DNA of 61,345 bases from SIG701 sp045577175 (GTDB lineage Bacteria; Bacillota; Clostridia; Oscillospirales; CAG-272): NCBI GenBank assembly GCA_045577175.1, contig JAZNHT010000034.1, forward strand, positions 1-61,345, given 5' to 3'. Every line of letters starts with the position of its first letter. Position 1 is the first letter of the stretch. Both the position numbers and the translations under genes were made by a program. The notes beneath the pieces were generated by a model, which had not been told where the DNA came from, searched no databases, and saw only the letters and a program-made list of their open reading frames with translations. This document shows positions 50,884-58,014 of the stretch, in pieces.

Positions 50884-51886
50884 ATCTGTCTATTTCGAAC
50901 TCACCAACCGATGCAATCTGAATTGCAGTACATGCTTTAACCGATCCGGCTTACATACAAAAACACAAGAGCTTCCGTTTGAGAGATTGCGTGAGTCAAT
51001 CGGCGAATTTCAAAAGTACGGGTGTAAATCGGTACTGCTCAGCGGCGGTGAACCGCTTTTGTATACGGAAAGAGAGCGCGTGTACGGTCTGATCCGCCGT
51101 GAGAGTGGGATAAAATTTATACTCTCCACGAACGGAACGGTGCACGATGCGGCGTTTCTTGATGCCTACCGCGAGAACAGGAATTTGTTCGTGCAGATCA
51201 GTCTGGACGGGGCGAGCGAGAGCGTGAACGCCAAGACGCGCGGAGAGGGAAGCTATGCGCGCGCGGTCGCATTCCTTGAATCCTTGCACGCGTGCGGAGA
51301 ACCGTATCGGTATCGGATCAAAATGGTGATCTCTCAGCATAATAAGGATGACTTGGAAGCATATTTTGCCCTGGCGCAGAAATACGGATGTGTTCCTGAA
51401 TTTGCTTTTGTGAGCTGTATGGGGAACGGGAGCGACCATTGGGATGCCCTCGCTTTGTCGGCGGATGAGAAGATGCGCGTCCTGCATAGGGTGCGAACAT
51501 TCAATGAACGATGGAATATAGAAGCCAAAATGCCGTTCTGCGAGACGGGGTGTCCGCTGGCGGATGGGACAGCATCGAGACTGTCGCTGTTGGTGAAAAC
51601 AAACGGAAATATCATCCCGTGTCAAGGGTTATACGACGATTCTTTGGCGCTCGGCAACATCTGTGCCTTCTCCGCAGAACAGATACGCGAAGCGTGCGAT
51701 CGGCTTGGTAAAACAGTAAAAAAGCGCATGGAATGCGATTACGGATGCAAAACGTGCCTGATGGATTCTGTGTGCAAACGGGGATGTCCCGCCATGGCGT
51801 ACAATCACAGCGGCGATTTGTTGGCGAATGACGGGCAGTGCGAATACCGTCTGCGGCAATACCTCAAATACATGCTGCGCAGCTGA
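50873..51886 (+). CDS. SPASM-domain radical SAM peptide-maturation enzyme
   Basis: 337 residues. Radical SAM cluster motif CNLNCSTC (C14, C18, C21), SGGEPLL near residue 58, then a SPASM region with the cysteine-rich tail (CETGCPLA, PCQGLY, MECDYGCKTCLMDSVCKRGCP) that binds two auxiliary 4Fe-4S clusters. Such enzymes install thioether, C-C or other bonds in peptides. The overlapping PqqD-like gene supports a peptide substrate. The target residue cannot be predicted. The ATG lies within the end of the PqqD-like frame, GAGGTGA being 11 bases upstream. Confidence 0.86.
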   Translation: MKIESVYFELTNRCNLNCSTCFNRSGLHTKTQELPFERLRESIGEFQKYGCKSVLLSGGEPLLYTERERVYGLIRRESGIKFILSTNGTVHDAAFLDAYRENRNLFVQISLDGASESVNAKTRGEGSYARAVAFLESLHACGEPYRYRIKMVISQHNKDDLEAYFALAQKYGCVPEFAFVSCMGNGSDHWDALALSADEKMRVLHRVRTFNERWNIEAKMPFCETGCPLADGTASRLSLLVKTNGNIIPCQGLYDDSLALGNICAFSAEQIREACDRLGKTVKKRMECDYGCKTCLMDSVCKRGCPAMAYNHSGDLLANDGQCEYRLRQYLKYMLRS

Positions 51887-51920
51887 GCAAAACTGCCGTG
51901 CATGTCAGTGCGCGGCTGAT

Positions 51921-51943
51921 ATATTCTATCATTCATCGAATAT
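51921..51943. repeat. Palindromic operator-like site, copy 1
   Basis: ATATTCTATCATTCATCGAAT then AT: outer arms ATATTC / GAATAT. The same sequence in 17 of 21 positions occurs at 53601-53621. It lies just upstream of the promoter of the small XRE gene at 52006. Confidence 0.6.
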
Positions 51944-51958
51944 ACGTAATATATTCCA

Positions 51959-51986
51959 TTTACTTTGACGGATTTTGTTGTATAAT
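51959..51986 (+). promoter_or_regulatory. Promoter of the small XRE regulator
   Basis: TTTACT (51959-51964) and TATAAT (51981-51986) with a 16-base spacer, 20 bases before the start codon. Confidence 0.6.
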
Positions 51987-52005
51987 GTTGATTTGGGGTG
52001 ATTGA

Positions 52006-52227
52006 ATGCCTGAATTGACAACCATGGCCGAGAAAATCATTTTATTTCGGCATAGAAACCATCTTTCTCAATTTGAATTTGCGTCAGACTGCGGAATGAG
52101 TACGGACAATTTGGGGATCATCGAGCGCGGAACAACCAATCCTACGTTGGAAACGATGCAGAAGATTGCGAGAAGAATGGGCATCACTGTATCCGAGCTG
52201 CTTGATCCTACAAAACCATTGCCTTAA
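52006..52227 (+). CDS. XRE-family HTH regulator, short
   Basis: 73 residues: one helix-turn-helix domain (EKIILFRHRNHLSQFEFASDCGMSTDNLGIIERGTTNPTLETMQKIARRMG) and a short tail. GGGGTG lies before the ATG. It has its own promoter and terminator. In clostridial genomes such genes act alone or with mobile elements. An operator-like palindrome (copy 1) is 16 bases upstream of its -35. Confidence 0.85.
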   Translation: MPELTTMAEKIILFRHRNHLSQFEFASDCGMSTDNLGIIERGTTNPTLETMQKIARRMGITVSELLDPTKPLP

Positions 52228-52244
52228 ACGGACGCAAAAGAAAG

Positions 52245-52275
52245 ACAGCATGAGTTTGTGCTCATGCTGTTTTTC
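52245..52275 (+). terminator. Terminator of the small XRE gene
   Basis: Perfect 10-base stem ACAGCATGAG / CTCATGCTGT, six-base loop, then TTTTTC. Confidence 0.88.
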
Positions 52276-52280
52276 TGTAT

Positions 52281-52313
52281 GAAAAGAAAAGACCACCGGT
52301 CAAACCGGTGGTC
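52281..52313 (-). terminator. Terminator on the reverse strand after the ArsR-like gene
   Basis: Perfect 10-base stem GACCACCGGT / ACCGGTGGTC with a three-base loop. On the reverse strand it is followed by TTTTCTTTTC. It lies about 120 bases after the stop codon of the gene at 52434; the stretch in between shows nothing else. Confidence 0.75.
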
Positions 52314-52433
52314 AGGTTTTACATAATTCCGCTTCCGGGGAAGGTGGAGTCGATATAACTGACTCGACAGGGATCTAAGATAATATAACGGGAACACGCA
52401 CTTGCGGCTATTTTCTTCTGCAGTTTTTCTTTT

Positions 52434-53519
52434 TCAATCGTTTCTATCTGTGGCTTGCTCCAAGTCATTTTCAAGGATGTTTGCCTCCTCAATGATGTTT
52501 TTTAAGTGCTCATCTAATGCCAAGAAGAACACCATATTGATACGGTACAGTAGTTTATTTCCAACCATTCGTTTTTTTAAGATGTGTTGGTTGGCTAACA
52601 TATTCAAATGATATATGGTACTGTTATTTTTCAGACCTAACTCGCGTGCAATTTCTGCACAGTACATTTCCTGAGTGCGCAACATAGAGAGGATTTTCAG
52701 ACGGGTTTCATCGTATATACAACGTCCCAATTGAAAAAAGTCTATGGGCGTTTCTGGACGGACGGACTCAATAAAGCGATCTGATCTAACACCGATATAC
52801 AAAAGAACGATATTGTCACCATATATTTGGGCTGAAATCGTCTTTCGCGCAACGCAACAACATGTATGATATATCTTCGAACACCACTCGGGTGTTATGT
52901 TCATGCTTTCGCATACCGCCGCCATGGTTTTTTCTTCTTGATTTTGGATTTCGTTTTCGATTTTCAGTTCATTTTGCCGCCATGCTTCCTGCGCGATCTC
53001 CACAGCTTTTTGAAACTCATGGATTATAAACGCAGAGGCGGACTCAGGGGAAAGAAAGAAGTCTAACAGGTATAGCTTTACGTCTACGGGGAAATCAGAT
53101 TCAAGTATCAGTCGCCGAACATCTTCCATCCCTTCTTGATTAAATTCAGGAATCGCAGTGTTCGGAAAATAGTGCAGAAAAACGTGCTCCTTGAGCTTCG
53201 TCATGTCTTGCAGTAAAGCGCAGAACGAATCAATCATAGAGTGCGGATTCTGCATCAGGGTTTCCCAATTTGCACGCATGAAAGAGAGAAGCGGTGTGCC
53301 GCGGTCGTTGCCTGCGATGTAGTAAAACAGGGGCAGCATCTTCTCGCTTACATCCGCCGTCTTTGCGCGCATAAATTCATAAAATTTTTCTTCCTGCTCT
53401 GTGTGGTCGACCTCACCGCGGAAAGAACTGTACGCAGTCTCTCCGTTGAAACGCAGTTTCAGAAGGAACATTGCATCCAGAAGAATGCCGGGTTCTTTTA
53501 CAAATTCATACTTGTTCAT
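52434..53519 (-). CDS. ArsR-like winged-helix regulator with long N-terminal domain
   Basis: 361 residues from the ATG at 53519 (GAGGG before it). The C-terminal ~85 residues are an ArsR-type winged helix (YDETRLKILSMLRTQEMYCAEIARELGLKNNSTIYHLNMLAN). The first ~270 residues are an all-helical, unrecognised domain (FRGEVDHTEQEEKFYEFM, LLSFMRANWETL). Related long ArsR proteins occur in clostridia next to transporters. Here no target transporter is adjacent. Two candidate promoters lie upstream, one overlapping operator-like copy 2. Probably a self-controlled local regulator. Confidence 0.75.
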   Translation of the reverse strand: MNKYEFVKEPGILLDAMFLLKLRFNGETAYSSFRGEVDHTEQEEKFYEFMRAKTADVSEKMLPLFYYIAGNDRGTPLLSFMRANWETLMQNPHSMIDSFCALLQDMTKLKEHVFLHYFPNTAIPEFNQEGMEDVRRLILESDFPVDVKLYLLDFFLSPESASAFIIHEFQKAVEIAQEAWRQNELKIENEIQNQEEKTMAAVCESMNITPEWCSKIYHTCCCVARKTISAQIYGDNIVLLYIGVRSDRFIESVRPETPIDFFQLGRCIYDETRLKILSMLRTQEMYCAEIARELGLKNNSTIYHLNMLANQHILKKRMVGNKLLYRINMVFFLALDEHLKNIIEEANILENDLEQATDRND

Positions 53520-53535
53520 ACGATCCCTCACCTAT

Positions 53536-53564
53536 ATTCTACCACACATTGAATACGTTGTCAA
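53536..53564 (-). promoter_or_regulatory. Proximal promoter of the ArsR-like gene
   Basis: Reverse-strand TTGACA (53564-53559) and TAGAAT (53541-53536), 17-base spacer, 16 bases before the start codon. Confidence 0.8.
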
Positions 53565-53600
53565 TACGTTCTATCAAAATAATTTCGTATTCATTCGGGT

Positions 53601-53623
53601 ATATTCTATGAATTTTCGAATCA
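53601..53623. repeat. Palindromic operator-like site, copy 2
   Basis: ATATTCTATGAATTTTCGAAT followed by CA. It matches copy 1 at 51921 in 17 of the first 21 positions. It covers the expected transcript start of the distal reverse-strand promoter (53631-53659), the right place for a repressor. Confidence 0.6.
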
Positions 53624-53630
53624 TAATATT

Positions 53631-53659
53631 ATTTTATCATTAAGCAACATATTTGTCAA
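53631..53659 (-). promoter_or_regulatory. Distal promoter of the ArsR-like gene
   Basis: Reverse-strand TTGACA (53659-53654) and TAAAAT (53636-53631), 17-base spacer. Two further TTGACA copies (53689-53684 and 53710-53705) lie upstream on the same strand without a good -10. Confidence 0.65.
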
Positions 53660-53718
53660 TACAAAGTCGATAAATTGCGCGGTTGTCAACATGTATTTAT
53701 TGTTTGTCAACTTTCTAC

Positions 53719-53724
53719 TATAAT
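53719..53724 (+). promoter_or_regulatory. -10 box of the second XRE gene
   Basis: TATAAT, 31 bases before the ATG at 53756. The GTTGTCAAC/TTTGTCAAC motifs just upstream (53682-53690, 53703-53711) could be operators for this or the divergent ArsR-like gene. Confidence 0.5.
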
Positions 53725-53755
53725 TAAAGGTAGAAAAGAAAAACAGGTGGGTGCG

Positions 53756-54109
53756 ATGAATACTTTGAATCAGAAAATCGGACAGCGAATGCGGGCACTT
53801 CGGGAAAGCGCCCGCATGTCTCAAAAAGAGCTTGGAGATGAGCTGTCTGTAGACAAATCCACGATTTCAGGCTATGAGACGGGAAGAATAGCGCCGCCGC
53901 TTGATATTATCCGCAAGCTGTCGCTGTATTTTGGCGTTTCGGCGGATTATCTCTTGGGAAATACGGAGAATCCCCTTGCGATTCGTGAATTGGACGCACA
54001 GCTTCTCAACGATTATACCCTCGGAAAGATGCTGCGCGATTTTACGTCGCTCAACCGCAACATGAAAATCGCGGTAGCCACGATTGTGCGCGAAAATGCC
54101 GGAGAATGA
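53756..54109 (+). CDS. XRE-family HTH regulator
   Basis: 117 residues from the ATG at 53756; the longer frame upstream begins before the likely transcript start. Helix-turn-helix at about 12-65 (MRALRESARMSQKELGDELSVDKSTISGYETGR), then FGVSADYLLGN, a typical SinR-like link, and a C-terminal helix region. AGGTGGG before the start. Divergent from the ArsR-like gene with a shared 240-base control region. A terminator is about 95 bases downstream. Confidence 0.87.
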   Translation: MNTLNQKIGQRMRALRESARMSQKELGDELSVDKSTISGYETGRIAPPLDIIRKLSLYFGVSADYLLGNTENPLAIRELDAQLLNDYTLGKMLRDFTSLNRNMKIAVATIVRENAGE

Positions 54110-54205
54110 TCTCTATATAGTTTACCACATTATCATACAAAAAAACAAGTCTTAATGTTTGTCAGTGCAGAAGCACAGTGCTGACATACTGATTGCATGA
54201 TTATA

Positions 54206-54250
54206 AGCACTTTTCATCGGCAGCTGCGGCTGAGGGAAAAGTGCTTTTTG
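54206..54250 (+). terminator. Terminator after the second XRE gene
   Basis: Ten-base perfect stem AGCACTTTTC / GAAAAGTGCT with an inner CAGC-TGCG-GCTG hairpin, then TTTTG. Confidence 0.8.
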
Positions 54251-54267
54251 TTTGAATGGGAATGGTG

Positions 54268-54297
54268 TTGACACGGCACGCAGGAATGTGATACAAT
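54268..54297 (+). promoter_or_regulatory. Promoter of the large esterase-like gene
   Basis: TTGACA (54268-54273) and TACAAT (54292-54297), 18-base spacer, 84 bases before the start codon. Confidence 0.75.
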
Positions 54298-54381
54298 GAA
54301 CAGCGGAATGTTTTGGTAATGTTCTGCTGTTGATAGAATTTGTGCGGGGTGAAACACAACCGCTTTATGAGGGTGTATGAA

Positions 54382-56973
54382 ATGAGCAAAACGGAGCTTC
54401 ACGTTTCTGATATTACAACGAAAATCGGCAGTGAACCTGTCATGATAGAGTGCATGGCGTATGCAAAAACAAACGGGCAGAGCGATCTTGCCGATACGGA
54501 TATGCCTGCGGAGATTACACACATGCTTGCGCGTTTGTATGCGGAAGAATCAGTCGAAGGGCTTTTCACGGCGGTGTACAACAGTGAGACGCAGGGATGT
54601 TATGTTTCCGATACGGACGGTGCTTTTTGTGCCGCATATATTTTCAATGTTTATACGCCGAAGGAGACAGACGCTGTTTTGGTGACAGATGAATATTTCC
54701 GCGCAGGCGTCAATGTGCAGGCGAAACTTTGGCTGAACGGAAATTTCGTAGGTATCTGCACGATGCGAAACACCGTGCAGGTGCATCTCAAGGCAGGGAA
54801 CAACAGCTTTGTCTTCCGCTATAACGTCAGTGAAGCGAAATATTTGCGCATCCGCATGAGCACGCTTTCATACGAGATGACGCGCGGGTTTGATTCTGCC
54901 GTGAACGGCAATCTCACGAAAGAATTTGGCAAGGTCGATCTTTTGGATATTGAGCGCACGTGGAACCGTCCGGGTATCTATAAGGGGATGCTGTATTCTC
55001 TCGATCATGTCGGCGTGGATCTTTCGCAGACTGCTGTGGCGCGCGTCTTGAGTTACGATTCCGATGTGCCTGTCATGGAGCTGCCCATCCGCTTTTACGA
55101 GCCGTTTCACATGGATCTTTCCGAGATTGTGCTTTTCACGGACGATCGGCTGAACTACTATAAGATACAGATCGAATACGTGCGAACGAACGGCGGTGTC
55201 CGATTCGCGGAGCGGTTTTTCTGCTTCGATGATTTTGAGACGGTCAAAGCAAAATTTGAAAAGCAGGTGCGTCCTTTGCTGAATGATATGCGTCTGCCCG
55301 AATCCACCCGCATCGTTCTGGAGGTTAAACACACGATTTTGGGATGCATTACCGAGGGGGAGATCAGCTATTATCAGCTCTTACCGCGCACGCCGCATAT
55401 TCTTATGGAACAATTGAAGCTGGACATCAACCGTGCGGTCGAGGATATTCGGCTCGGGCGCAAGTATCACCCACGCAGAAATACGATTATTTTTCGGTCG
55501 GCGCTGGATTTTTCGCGGTACAACTATGAGGTGTATCTTCCCGAAAATTATGACGAAGCAAAGGCGTATCCCCTCATCATCAATCACGCGACCAACGAAT
55601 CCATGGATATTACATCCGTATTGGAGGCGGCGAATTATGCCTCGTCGGTAATTATCGCCAACGTGCGAGAGCGAGATATGACCGTCGGCAGTTACGTGGG
55701 CGAGGCATCCATGAATGAGATTCTGACGGATATTCGGAAGCGATTTTTGATCGATGAGAGCCGCGTCAGCGCGATGGGATATTCCAACGGCGCGTATGCC
55801 GCATGGCTTCAGGCGCAGATGGCACCGCACCGTTTTGCCGCGATTGCGCCGTATGTCGGGGCGTTCCATCCCGATCTGATAAAAAATCTGACAAACGTAC
55901 AGATATTGGACACCGAATCCGAATCTGATGCGCATTTGTGGAATGAGGTCAAGAAAAACGAAGCGGCACTGCGTGCTGTGGTGGGGTATTCTTTGAACAA
56001 TATCCCGTATTTTAACCATAAATGCATGGCGACTGTGCGGCTGAATACGACTTTGCTTGATTATTTGTCCGGCTGTACGGTTGATAAATATCCGAACGAA
56101 ATCCATTTCCGTGCCATCCACAACCGTCATCTGGAGGCGTATTGGATCACGGTTCACTCTATTGAAGATACAGCGGAGTTTGCCGATATAGAGGCGCGCA
56201 TTGTGAGTGCCGATACAATTGCGGTTGAATGCAGCGGACTGACAGGGTTCACTGTGCGAATCCCGCCGCAGATGACGGGGGATACGGTGACGCTGATCGT
56301 GAACGGACAGTCGATCTTTTGTGAGAGGGCGGAGAACGGTGAGATCGGTATCGTCAAAGCCGCGGACGGAACATACACGCATGGAGCAGCCGATCCCGAA
56401 GCGTTCAAAATCTACCACGGTACGGGACTGATTGACGGGTATCTGACACCGCTCAGCATTGTGAATTTTGCGCCCGAAATTGCCGAAATGGATGCATCCG
56501 CACATCAGTTTTCCACTCCGCATATGTTTACAAACAATGCAAAGATCAAGGTGAGGTATGGAATATACGAGCCGCATGAGATCACCGATTTGACAGGGAT
56601 CGAGGATTTTGCCCACCGCAGTCTCATTCTGCTGGACAATAACAGTCGCCATCCGTATGCCGAGTATATTCGGAAGTTTTGCAAGATTGAAACGGACGAA
56701 GGCGGCTTTTCGTATCAAGGGAAACGGTATGACGGAGAATATTGCGTGATGCAGATATTTCCGCATCCCGAAGATGCGAAGTGCAGTGTGCTGTATATCA
56801 ATGCAAACAATCCGACCTTGTATAAAAAGAATTTTTTCACCCGTCAGGTGATTTTGCCTATGTACAGTAAAAATCGACATCCGTATTTGCACAATGCCGC
56901 TCTTGTATTTTATGAGAATAAGTATTATACGGTATACGAATACGGGTGTGATCTGTGTGAGGTTATCACATAA
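54382..56973 (+). CDS. Large multidomain protein with alpha/beta-hydrolase (esterase-like) core
   Basis: 863 residues from the ATG at 54382 (GAGGG 8 bases upstream). No signal peptide, so it is probably cytoplasmic. The first ~370 residues are beta-rich (IFNVYTPKETDAVLV.., NGNFVGICTMRN, sugar-binding or carbohydrate-recognition-like). Then comes an alpha/beta-hydrolase segment: FSRYNYEVYLPENYDEAKAYPLIIN, a nucleophile elbow RVSAMGYSNGAYAAW with the Ser near residue 468, and HLEAYWITVHSI as a possible catalytic-His region. A further ~250 residues follow. The hydrolase part resembles esterase/PHB-depolymerase-like proteins. Overall architecture not recognised; function unknown. Single-gene unit. 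Confidence 0.55.
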   Translation: MSKTELHVSDITTKIGSEPVMIECMAYAKTNGQSDLADTDMPAEITHMLARLYAEESVEGLFTAVYNSETQGCYVSDTDGAFCAAYIFNVYTPKETDAVLVTDEYFRAGVNVQAKLWLNGNFVGICTMRNTVQVHLKAGNNSFVFRYNVSEAKYLRIRMSTLSYEMTRGFDSAVNGNLTKEFGKVDLLDIERTWNRPGIYKGMLYSLDHVGVDLSQTAVARVLSYDSDVPVMELPIRFYEPFHMDLSEIVLFTDDRLNYYKIQIEYVRTNGGVRFAERFFCFDDFETVKAKFEKQVRPLLNDMRLPESTRIVLEVKHTILGCITEGEISYYQLLPRTPHILMEQLKLDINRAVEDIRLGRKYHPRRNTIIFRSALDFSRYNYEVYLPENYDEAKAYPLIINHATNESMDITSVLEAANYASSVIIANVRERDMTVGSYVGEASMNEILTDIRKRFLIDESRVSAMGYSNGAYAAWLQAQMAPHRFAAIAPYVGAFHPDLIKNLTNVQILDTESESDAHLWNEVKKNEAALRAVVGYSLNNIPYFNHKCMATVRLNTTLLDYLSGCTVDKYPNEIHFRAIHNRHLEAYWITVHSIEDTAEFADIEARIVSADTIAVECSGLTGFTVRIPPQMTGDTVTLIVNGQSIFCERAENGEIGIVKAADGTYTHGAADPEAFKIYHGTGLIDGYLTPLSIVNFAPEIAEMDASAHQFSTPHMFTNNAKIKVRYGIYEPHEITDLTGIEDFAHRSLILLDNNSRHPYAEYIRKFCKIETDEGGFSYQGKRYDGEYCVMQIFPHPEDAKCSVLYINANNPTLYKKNFFTRQVILPMYSKNRHPYLHNAALVFYENKYYTVYEYGCDLCEVIT

Positions 56974-57116
56974 AAATGTTAAACAGGTCAAAAAATATTA
57001 TATGCTAATTGAGAGATTGAGTAAAATATCAATTATTTAATGCAGGCGGCAAAGGAAAACTAAAGTGCCAATTCATTCTTTATATTCATTTTAATATCCC
57101 AGTAGGGGGAACACAC

Positions 57117-57710
57117 ATGAAAACAAAGGTATTTATTCTTGTTTTAGCGCTGCTTTTTCTCGTCATTTTCATCGGATGTGAAAGATCTTCTGGGGGAATC
57201 GAGCCAGATCTCGAACAAACATCTGTCAAAGATACCGAGCAAAACATACCGGAAACACTTCCGGAAAATCCGGTTTCCGATTTTGAATACAATGTTCGCG
57301 AGCAGGGAGATATAATTATCACAAAATACATCGGAACGGAGAAAAACGTCATCGTTCCTGCCATGATTGAAGGCATGCCGGTAAAGTATATAGGGGAATC
57401 TGCTTTTAAAGAATCTGATATTGAAACCGTAGTTTTGCCGGATACAATCGAGAGCGTAGGCATCGCCGCCTTTTCTCACTGTGAAAATCTGCGGCAGATA
57501 GACCTTGGCGCCGGTATCACAATTATCCAATGGCTTGCTTTTGTGAACTGTGATTCTCTTACAAGTATCGATCTGTCGGCAGATACCATGCAGATAATAC
57601 AATTCAGAGCTTTCAGCAGTTGTGAAAACTTAACTGAAGTCTTTTTCGGAGACAACATTAAGCAAATGATTGGTAACCTTACTGAAACAGCATATCGAAA
57701 GAATCAATGA
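57117..57710 (+). CDS. Lipoprotein with BspA-type leucine-rich repeats, C-terminus probably truncated
   Basis: 197 residues. A signal sequence ends in a lipobox-like FIGC, with Cys20 the acylation site. An acidic linker follows, then LRR_5-type repeats: YIGESAFKESDIETVVLP, SVGIAAFSHCENLRQIDLG, QWLAFVNCDSLTSIDLS, FRAFSSCENLTEVFFG. The last repeat is cut short and the end (NLTETAYRKNQ) is not repeat-like. Its 3' end overlaps a fragment of a BIG2 gene on the other strand, so the original C-terminus was likely lost by a rearrangement. ATG follows AGGGGG. Confidence 0.72.
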   Translation: MKTKVFILVLALLFLVIFIGCERSSGGIEPDLEQTSVKDTEQNIPETLPENPVSDFEYNVREQGDIIITKYIGTEKNVIVPAMIEGMPVKYIGESAFKESDIETVVLPDTIESVGIAAFSHCENLRQIDLGAGITIIQWLAFVNCDSLTSIDLSADTMQIIQFRAFSSCENLTEVFFGDNIKQMIGNLTETAYRKNQ

Positions 57711-57978
57711 CCGTAATTTCATATGAGATTATATTTGCACTTCCATCAAGAAATGTGCAGTTAATAAGCGCAGTACCCGGTCGTTTTGCATGGATTTCGG
57801 TTCCGTATTCGTCAATCGTCACGATATCGGGATGACTGCTTTCCCAATGTATTTCGGGAAGGATAACGCAGGAAGAGAAGTATCGCATTGTAATGAAAGA
57901 GGTTTCTCCTGCTATAAGGATGCTTTTGGCGGGTATTGCTATAATAGAGTGAATCATGTTGTTGAGTATCCTTTGCAT
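57679..57978 (-). pseudogene. Fragment of a BIG2 (Ig-like) surface-protein gene
   Basis: About 99 codons. The frame contains LIAGETSFITMRYFSS, IHWESSHPDIVTIDEYGTEI and RPGTALINCTFLDGSANI, one BIG2 Ig-like domain. No signal peptide, ribosome site or further domain is visible, so this looks like an internal piece of a longer surface-protein gene. It runs convergent with and overlaps the truncated lipoprotein gene by 32 bases. Confidence 0.6.
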
Positions 57979-58014
57979 TTATTACCCGGAATGGTGTGAC
58001 GCAAGCTAACAGTG

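Noticed and set aside
46000..51900. The 46-52 kb locus as a lasso-peptide cluster
   Set aside because: Kinase, nucleotidyltransferase and PqqD-like genes fit, but there is no asparagine-synthetase-like lasso cyclase and no transglutaminase-like leader protease.
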